Shown here piece by piece: positions 57,410 to 64,000 of a stretch of DNA of 64,000 bases; position 1 is the first letter of the stretch, and every line of letters starts with the position of its first letter. This stretch comes from Calonectria ilicicola (taxonomy: Eukaryota > Ascomycota > Sordariomycetes > Hypocreales > Nectriaceae). The translations under genes and the position numbers were made by a program. The notes under the pieces were generated by a model that made no database searches, was not told where the DNA came from, and was given only the letters and a program-made list of their open reading frames with translations. The stretch is from the NCBI GenBank assembly GCA_020809705.1, contig CP085825.1:7006001-7070000 (forward strand), in the 5' to 3' direction.

Positions 57410-60400
57410 TTATTTACCCAGATAAGGGAATACTATAGGTTGTTCCATGCTGGCCCCTAAGTGAACTATCAGAATCTCCTCCATGCCGGCTAAAGATGCG
57501 GCCCGCAGCCATTCAGTTGGCTCTACAACATCAAAATTGTCACCATATATAGCCTCCATTCTCTCCGCAATCTCCGAAAATAGCACTCGGACATTACTGC
57601 TATGATGCCGGAACTGGATTGGTCCTGGTGCTGCCAGAGGCTCGCTGGCAATTTCAGATGCGACCTCGGTAACGTCCTTAAAGTCGAAGAAGCCCTTGCC
57701 GGTGAGAATATTTGGCACTCTGTGGGTTAGCCGTGAGAAGCGCACGACAGAATTGAACACTTCGTTCGCTGGTGCACGGTCACCGACCAAAGCGCAAGGT
57801 CGATGGATGGTGACTGGAAGCCCTGTTTCCTGTGCCACATTTTCTAGAAAGTGCTCGCTTGCCCATTTGGCCGATGTTACACCTTGAGACCCGTCGGTCG
57901 GAGGAGGGCTATTGGATAGAGAGACTGGCTTTGATTCATATTGACCAGTAAGGAGAGCCACTCGTGGCGCTGAGATCAAGTGGAAGGGGACGCGCCGAGG
58001 GATTGCCAGGCTAGCCAAGGATTGAGTCGAGAGATAAAGAGCCTGCTTCACAGAAGTGTAATTGTTCATGCAGTGACCCTGCGTTGATGCGTGGATTACT
58101 TGGTCAATATTGTCTTGAAGGAATTTGAACTGGCTGCTTGAGAGACCAAAGGTTTTGCTGAGCAAGCTTCCGCCGTAGGCTGTTATCTTATCACTTTGGG
58201 TAGATGGGAGCATGTGCATATCCTCTTCGGGAACTGCAATACAATGAACTCTGGCGACGCTATCATTTGCGAGCAGCTGAAGAAGAATTTCTCCACCTAG
58301 AAATGTTGTTGAACCGGTGAGAAGGATTTGGAGACGATGCTTTTGGGGTACCTGGGAGGTTGGTGAGATTTCTGAAGCGTCCAGAATATGGCTTGGAATT
58401 GAAGTCTCTGCAGACCAATCAATCGGACATTCTGTCAATTGACCTCGTTCCCTATGCATAGATGCCGCCATTTTGCTCAAAGTTGTGGCTTGGTACAGTT
58501 GCGGCAATGTCAATTTGACTCCAAAGCGTTCTTGGATCGCATTTTGTAAGCGAACCAAAAGCAACGAGCTGCCTCCTGTCGCGAAGAAGTCAGACTCAGG
58601 GCCGATATTGGCTGTACCAGCAGCATCGCCAAGAACCCTCAGCCAGACCTCTAGTAGTTCGCCCTCGGGCACAGTAAAACCTGTCAAGCTCTGCGCTTCT
58701 TGGACTCTATCTGGAAGAGGTAGAGACTGCAAAGCCTTTCGGTCTATCTTTCCATTCAGAGTGGTCGGGAATTGTTTCAGTGGCAAGATGATGGATGGGA
58801 TCATGTAGGCTGGAAGTGTGAGATTGCCCAGTAAGGATTGCAGTTGGAACTGCTTCATGTCCTTATCGGAGGCAAGTATGACATGGCAAACGAGATATTG
58901 TGGTTCGCCACGAACCGTAACAACCGCATCGGACAACATATTGTCTGGAGCTGCATTCAATACTGCATTGGAAACTTCCGTCAGATCGATTCGCAAGCCA
59001 CGAAGCTTCACCAGCGCATCTCCGCCTTCCATTCTCCCGAGAAACACTAGAGATCCATCAGGCTGTAAAAGTCCCTTATCACCTGTTTTGTACATGAGGC
59101 CAGTCTCAGAAGCTCGGTTATGGTAACCTTGGAATGGGTCTTGAACGAATTTGTTGTTGTTTAGTTCAGGATTCAAATATCCTTGAGCAACTCCACGACC
59201 GCTTATACAAATCTCCCCAGCAATGCCGATAGGCAAAGCTTTCCCATTCTCACCAACGATATAAATGTTGGTATTTGGTATAGCTTTGCCAACAGATCGC
59301 ACCACGTTATTGACAGGGCTCTGAGCATTGGCCTGTGCAACGACCGTGGAATTAATAGGGATCTGTTTAAATGTGGTAGCGCAGGATACCTCGGTGGGCC
59401 CATAGCAGTCGGTTAATGTTAGTTTGGGAAGCTCAAGTCGTTGTAGAGCATCAAGTAGTGCATCTGTTACAACCTCTCCACCCGAACAAGCATGGGTCCA
59501 TGAAAGACAACGTCGTAATGTTTCAGTGCCATACAAGGCTAACATATGGTACTCTGAAGGGGTTGCTAAGGTGAACTCAATCCCTTCATCGAGCATTATT
59601 TTGGCGATACTGCCTGGGTCCCCACGGGCTGTGGACGGAACAATTACAAGGCTTCCTCCATTGGCAATCGCGTTGAAAACCTGAGCAATTGCCATATCAA
59701 ATCCGGGGGACGTTTGTTGGAGAACGTTGATCTGACCAAGATTGAGCATTTCTCTCTTTGAGGCGGCGTAGTTCATGATGCCCAGCTGGCTCAATCGGAT
59801 CCCTTTTGGAGTACCCGTTGATCCACTTGTAAATAAAATAAAGTTATCCTCGCTGGGAGCGGCGGGGGAAAACGGCACAGAAAGAATGTCTTGTTCAGAA
59901 TTCTGGCTGAAGGTGGATATGTTGAATTCGCTAATGACATGTTCGCCGACGCAATGAGCGATATTATCTGTAGTAGCGTTGTGGAAAACCAATAGCCTTG
60001 GCTTGCATGCTTGGAGTATGAGTTGAAGTCGCTTGCTGGGAAGCCTAGTATCCAGTGGAACATATACACCCCCAATCTGGAGGATAGCAAGCATAGCTGC
60101 GTACATATCAATGCTTGGCTCACAAATTACAGCGACGCGTGATCCGTGTTCAACTCCGGAACTGGCAAAGGAAGCGGCGTATGAATCAACTTGACGGGTA
60201 AGCTGATGATATGTCACGACTCTATCCTCATCTTTCATAGCTATTGATTCCGGGAATGCAGCAGCTACCTGACGGAACCTCTCAGAAAGAGTTGGTGGCC
60301 ACTCGTGGCTTTTGATGGAACCACTACCTAAACGGATAGCGTGTTGTATTTGTGATTCACGAAATAGTTCGTAATCACTAACCGTACTAGATTGATCTTG

Positions 60401-63400
60401 TACGAGGGTTTCAATTAGGCCAACGAAGGTCTTGGCAATCAATTCCGTTGCAGATGTAGAGTAGATGTAGTCGCTTGTAATGCATTCGATCAAGTGTCCA
60501 TCATCCGCGGTCTGAGTGACATTGATGGTCAAGTCGTAAGGTGTCTTGATGTCTTCATACTTATCCATTGACATGGTACAATTCCCCATCGATCTGTATA
60601 AAGTATCTCCAAGTCTGTAATTGAAAGCTAGTTGGAATAATGGCGTACATTCCGATGAGCGCTCGATTTTAAGCTTTTCTAAAAGCACGTCGAAAGGAAC
60701 GTGGCCATTGTCGAATGCCCTCAACATAGTATCTGATGTTTGTTGGATCAGATGCTGGAAAGTTTGATTGGAGTCTACCCTCAATCGGATTGGAAGAATA
60801 TTGGCAAAGTGGCCAACGGAACCTTCAAAATTTCCACTTTGACGTCCGCTATCAGTTACTCCAATACACACATCTTCGACCCCGGCTAGTCTAGCAACGA
60901 GGATTTGCATAACCGCCAGATAAAATTTCATCGGCGTGGAGCCATTTGATTGGCTGATCTGTTTGACTCTCTTGGTCAAATTTCCATCAATATTCTTCGA
61001 TACAAGAACATTACCATAAGTACGACGAGTTTGCCTCCGCTTGGCATGCGCCATGGGGAATAGTGGTATTGGTGCCGGAAGAGGATTTAATTGGTCTTTC
61101 CAATACTCAATCGACGCTTCAAATCCATTATTTTGTAAGCTTTGATGTTGCTGATGTGTAAAGTCGAGATATGAACCAGAATTGGATAGCGGAAGCAACT
61201 GGTAGGCTCGGTCAACATCATGTAGAAGATTACTGAATCCGAGGGCATCAGTTGCGATCAAATGAAATCCAAAAATGAGCGTATGCAATTCTGGGCTGTG
61301 GTAGATAAGGATAGGGCGGAATGCTTCTCCAGCTGCAAGAGAATAGGGTCGTTTTGAGATTGTGTTGAAAATTGCATCAAGGTCCTCTTCAACAATTCCT
61401 TCAGTGGGTTTGATGTAGACTAGCCTCTTCAAATCAGGATTCTGCGAAAGGTGCTGGGAGAATCGCGATGTTCCAGGGTTAGGAAAATATAAGGTTTGAC
61501 AAGCATCATGATGGAGTAAGGCCTTGTCCAAAGCCTTTGAAAATCTCTTGAAGTTCAATGGTCCCCTAATAGAGTATCTTGTGGTCACATTGAAAGAGGC
61601 TGGGTCCTCTAAAAGTATGTGAAGGAAGTGTATGCCTGCTTGTGCGAATGATAAAGGCTCCGAACGTTGATATTCCAACGGCTGCCCAATGTCTTCAATG
61701 CTCTTGAGCCCCAACTCAACCGCTGACAAGGAAGGGCTTGAGAGTGCCGGCGAGATGGCTGTGTCATGGCTTCCTCGCTGCGTATCGTAATCTGTTTCAT
61801 CCGAGGAATTCTCATTGTCAGAGTACGCTGGGCTTTCTGTGCTTTGAGTGCTAGATGATTTTGGTACAAATTCTGAGTTCGTTTCCACTTGCCGTCTGCC
61901 CCGGGTTTGGGGTGACAAGTCTGAATTTTCGTTCAAACCCTCTTTACTTGCTGATGCCCCTGGAGCAGCCAATTGTTGAGAGGGGAGAGGTTGCGCTTGT
62001 TCTTCAAGTTTCTGCTCCGCTCTTTTGTCTTGCACTGACCTGCTATTCATGTGAATTTGTGCAATAAATGCACAAATGGATTCAAAGGATTCTCGACCGA
62101 GGATTTTTAACAAAGGGACGCTGACATGTAGCTCATCAAGGAGCCAGCGGCGGATTTCAATCCCATGCAGAGAGTCCAAACCAAGGTCAGCCAAAGGTGC
62201 ACCACCGGGGATCGAGATGTCCGAAGTTTTCACCATTAGCTTTATCTTTCTGGTCAAGAGGTTCATAATCGCAATGGTTGCATCGCTGACACTTGTGGCC
62301 TTGATGAGGTCATCCTGTAAATTCTGGATGGATGATGTTGCAACTTCGACGCTGTGCCCTTCAGAGACCATAGGTGTATGGATCATATGAGAAAAGAAGG
62401 CCTTATCTACCCACGCTGGTCGATGTTCTGCCTTTCCATCATCGATGTAGGGCTCCATTCCCATAATGACTTCTCCGCTCGAAGAGCCTGGGCGACCAGC
62501 CACGATACCTTGCATCACAACATGGTGAAACTCTGCTTCAGATAATGGGGTTAGGAGCAGTGATCGAAGAATGCCTTCGATATTGGTTCCGTCGGAACGA
62601 TCAGTCCTGGCCACGTAACCAATATCAACCAACAATCCAAAGTTCAGGATCGAGGCGGCCAGACCACGGCGTCTCCGCTGCTCCACCAATGTTGCCATAA
62701 ACATATTTCCTGCATGGTACATTGATTGGCCTGGGTTGCCACATACGGTCGCCAGAGATCCGAATGTGAGAAAGAAGTCCAGATTATCACTTTGAAACTC
62801 TTGGTCAAGATTTAATGTGCCTAAAACTTTGGGGCTGAGCTGTTTCTTCATACTCTCCGCTGAGAGATGAACAAAGATTCCAGCTTCCAAGACCAATGCT
62901 CCGTTCGCTACGCCACCGATTTCTGGCATGGTTTGGCGTATCATAACAACGGCCTCGTGCATTTGGGCTCGGTCCGTGATATCCATCTTTATCACTCGAA
63001 CATCTGCGCCAGTGGATCGAAGTTCCGCGAGCCAGTGCTGATTATTCTTAGGATTCCGACTTGATAAAACAATGTGTCGGGCGCCAGCTCGGACCATAAA
63101 GCTGGTTAAAGATTGACCAAGCTCGCCTGCCATTCCCACAAGTAGGTATGTTTTGTTTGCTGAGAAGATAGCTTCGGGGTTGAGGGATGGAATTACTGCG
63201 CTGACTGGTGTCTGCCGTTTCCAATTGAGGATGAGTGACATCCGGTCAGCCGCCGGGTCTAATTCTTCAGACACATTGTGAATATCGATGATATTTGGAG
63301 AAAGGAATTTTAATGACAAGTTAGACAAAGATGTCTCGTGCACCCGATAACATTCAGAGATGATCTCAGCCGTGCAGTACTTGATAAAATCCGCTGCTTC

Positions 63401-64000
63401 AAATGTGTGCATATGATAATCTCTACTTAGGAATGCTAGTGCCCTATGCATTATATTATCGACACTTATTAGGGTTGTTAAGTCGTAGGGAATTAGTCTT
63501 CGTATAATTTTAGTGGTATCAAGAGGGTGAAGTTGTAACCACCCAGGCCTTTCGATTCTTGCTGTGGTAGTGACGGTGACAAACATAACCTTGCGTTGCT
63601 GTTGCAGGGCTATTGTGGAAATTATCTCCGCCATTGCCGTAGATACGCCATATACTAGAGTGCTTCCACTGTCTGGGAACTTGGAGATGACATAGCTGCT
63701 AATCAGCAGATGCCCAAGTAACACAAGTGAGTCTGCATGGTCATCATGCAGGGCAGGGGCCTTGAAGACTCTATTCTCAGGCACGAAAACAGTTGAAGAG
63801 CTCATCTCTGTGACACAAAATACTGGAGTCTTTAACTCCAAGTCTTCCGCGTATTCAGTGGTTCCAACACACAAGAAACAGGGACTCTGATTTCCGTTAT
63901 GCAAAGGGATGGAAAGCCGGACGGCGACAGCCACATGGTTGTCCGGGGTCTCAATCGCCGCATTACAAATCAAAATTTGTTTTGAAGAAGCGACATCTTT
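57410..64000 (-). CDS. PKS-NRPS hybrid synthetase, C-terminal part (KR-ACP-C-A-T-R*), truncated by the window edge
   Basis: Open from the stop at 57410 to the right edge, about 2,196 codons without an intron; the N-terminal KS-AT-DH-MT half would lie beyond. Counting from the edge: KR (about 270-460) with LVGMAGELG, Ser in FGSLA and YHAGN, so likely active. ACP with LGLDSLHG (Ser about 608). Ser/Gln-rich linker. C domain (about 770-1230), whose HHxxxDG site reads FHLIATDALG. A domain (about 1270-1760) with FTSGSTGTPKG, CYGPTEVS, YKTGD and NGKIDRKAL. T with GGSSLLL (Ser about 1810). Terminal R-type SDR domain from LLTGSTTFLGG (about 1890) to the stop. In this R domain the Tyr of YxxxK is Val (GVTSAKWASE), so reductive release is unlikely and Dieckmann cyclisation to a tetramic acid is expected. 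No trans-enoylreductase is in view. Confidence 0.93.
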   Translation of the reverse strand, partial: KDVASSKQILICNAAIETPDNHVAVAVRLSIPLHNGNQSPCFLCVGTTEYAEDLELKTPVFCVTEMSSSTVFVPENRVFKAPALHDDHADSLVLLGHLLISSYVISKFPDSGSTLVYGVSTAMAEIISTIALQQQRKVMFVTVTTTARIERPGWLQLHPLDTTKIIRRLIPYDLTTLISVDNIMHRALAFLSRDYHMHTFEAADFIKYCTAEIISECYRVHETSLSNLSLKFLSPNIIDIHNVSEELDPAADRMSLILNWKRQTPVSAVIPSLNPEAIFSANKTYLLVGMAGELGQSLTSFMVRAGARHIVLSSRNPKNNQHWLAELRSTGADVRVIKMDITDRAQMHEAVVMIRQTMPEIGGVANGALVLEAGIFVHLSAESMKKQLSPKVLGTLNLDQEFQSDNLDFFLTFGSLATVCGNPGQSMYHAGNMFMATLVEQRRRRGLAASILNFGLLVDIGYVARTDRSDGTNIEGILRSLLLTPLSEAEFHHVVMQGIVAGRPGSSSGEVIMGMEPYIDDGKAEHRPAWVDKAFFSHMIHTPMVSEGHSVEVATSSIQNLQDDLIKATSVSDATIAIMNLLTRKIKLMVKTSDISIPGGAPLADLGLDSLHGIEIRRWLLDELHVSVPLLKILGRESFESICAFIAQIHMNSRSVQDKRAEQKLEEQAQPLPSQQLAAPGASASKEGLNENSDLSPQTRGRRQVETNSEFVPKSSSTQSTESPAYSDNENSSDETDYDTQRGSHDTAISPALSSPSLSAVELGLKSIEDIGQPLEYQRSEPLSFAQAGIHFLHILLEDPASFNVTTRYSIRGPLNFKRFSKALDKALLHHDACQTLYFPNPGTSRFSQHLSQNPDLKRLVYIKPTEGIVEEDLDAIFNTISKRPYSLAAGEAFRPILIYHSPELHTLIFGFHLIATDALGFSNLLHDVDRAYQLLPLSNSGSYLDFTHQQHQSLQNNGFEASIEYWKDQLNPLPAPIPLFPMAHAKRRQTRRTYGNVLVSKNIDGNLTKRVKQISQSNGSTPMKFYLAVMQILVARLAGVEDVCIGVTDSGRQSGNFEGSVGHFANILPIRLRVDSNQTFQHLIQQTSDTMLRAFDNGHVPFDVLLEKLKIERSSECTPLFQLAFNYRLGDTLYRSMGNCTMSMDKYEDIKTPYDLTINVTQTADDGHLIECITSDYIYSTSATELIAKTFVGLIETLVQDQSSTVSDYELFRESQIQHAIRLGSGSIKSHEWPPTLSERFRQVAAAFPESIAMKDEDRVVTYHQLTRQVDSYAASFASSGVEHGSRVAVICEPSIDMYAAMLAILQIGGVYVPLDTRLPSKRLQLILQACKPRLLVFHNATTDNIAHCVGEHVISEFNISTFSQNSEQDILSVPFSPAAPSEDNFILFTSGSTGTPKGIRLSQLGIMNYAASKREMLNLGQINVLQQTSPGFDMAIAQVFNAIANGGSLVIVPSTARGDPGSIAKIMLDEGIEFTLATPSEYHMLALYGTETLRRCLSWTHACSGGEVVTDALLDALQRLELPKLTLTDCYGPTEVSCATTFKQIPINSTVVAQANAQSPVNNVVRSVGKAIPNTNIYIVGENGKALPIGIAGEICISGRGVAQGYLNPELNNNKFVQDPFQGYHNRASETGLMYKTGDKGLLQPDGSLVFLGRMEGGDALVKLRGLRIDLTEVSNAVLNAAPDNMLSDAVVTVRGEPQYLVCHVILASDKDMKQFQLQSLLGNLTLPAYMIPSIILPLKQFPTTLNGKIDRKALQSLPLPDRVQEAQSLTGFTVPEGELLEVWLRVLGDAAGTANIGPESDFFATGGSSLLLVRLQNAIQERFGVKLTLPQLYQATTLSKMAASMHRERGQLTECPIDWSAETSIPSHILDASEISPTSQVPQKHRLQILLTGSTTFLGGEILLQLLANDSVARVHCIAVPEEDMHMLPSTQSDKITAYGGSLLSKTFGLSSSQFKFLQDNIDQVIHASTQGHCMNNYTSVKQALYLSTQSLASLAIPRRVPFHLISAPRVALLTGQYESKPVSLSNSPPPTDGSQGVTSAKWASEHFLENVAQETGLPVTIHRPCALVGDRAPANEVFNSVVRFSRLTHRVPNILTGKGFFDFKDVTEVASEIASEPLAAPGPIQFRHHSSNVRVLFSEIAERMEAIYGDNFDVVEPTEWLRAASLAGMEEILIVHLGASMEQPIVFPYLGK

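Noticed and set aside
1..64000. CRISPR arrays, bacterial operons, insertion sequences or viral insertions
   Set aside because: Intron-rich eukaryotic genes throughout. I found no repeat-spacer arrays, transposase genes, long terminal repeats or viral proteins by eye.

Overview
The window is nuclear DNA of a filamentous ascomycete (Pezizomycotina; Sordariomycetes is likely but cannot be proved from sequence alone). The reasons are dense 50-60 nt GT-AG introns, genes 1-2.5 kb long on both strands, and fungus-specific families: HET, PNP_UDP, DUF3425 bZIP, Zn2Cys6 regulators, arrestin-like adaptors and a PKS-NRPS. Exon structures were deduced by joining reading frames at splice consensus sites and checking phase; spliced lengths were verified to be multiples of three.

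Layout. 1-7 kb: a Gre2-like NAD(P)H aldehyde/ketone reductase, a bZIP regulator, a zinc-type alcohol dehydrogenase without structural-zinc cysteines, and a lone nucleoside-phosphorylase-like (NLR-type) protein. About 7.9 kb: an intron-containing tRNA-Gly(GCC). 10-16 kb: an intracellular tyrosinase and a HET-domain protein. 16-19 kb: a PHO84-type phosphate transporter with a 6.1 kb gene-free, GC-rich upstream tract. 25-30 kb: an arrestin-like protein and a homeodomain plus C2H2 zinc-finger regulator. 32-42 kb: a secreted protein, a cytochrome P450, a divergent pair of aldo-keto reductase and lactonase-like beta-propeller, and a small secreted protein.

42-64 kb reads as one side of a secondary-metabolite cluster: SnoaL-like protein, sugar-porter MFS protein, flavin monooxygenase, a divergently transcribed 17-exon Zn2Cys6 regulator, Gfo/Idh/MocA dehydrogenase, SDR, a cysteine-rich secreted protein and the C-terminal half of a PKS-NRPS hybrid running off the right edge. 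Visible domains are KR-ACP-C-A-T-R*. The release domain lacks the catalytic tyrosine of a reductase, which points to Dieckmann (tetramate-type) release. The regulator could control the set: the 8-mer GTCCGATG occurs four times that I could find, all in the promoters of the monooxygenase/regulator pair and the MocA gene. The KS/AT half and any trans-acting enoylreductase would lie to the right of the window.
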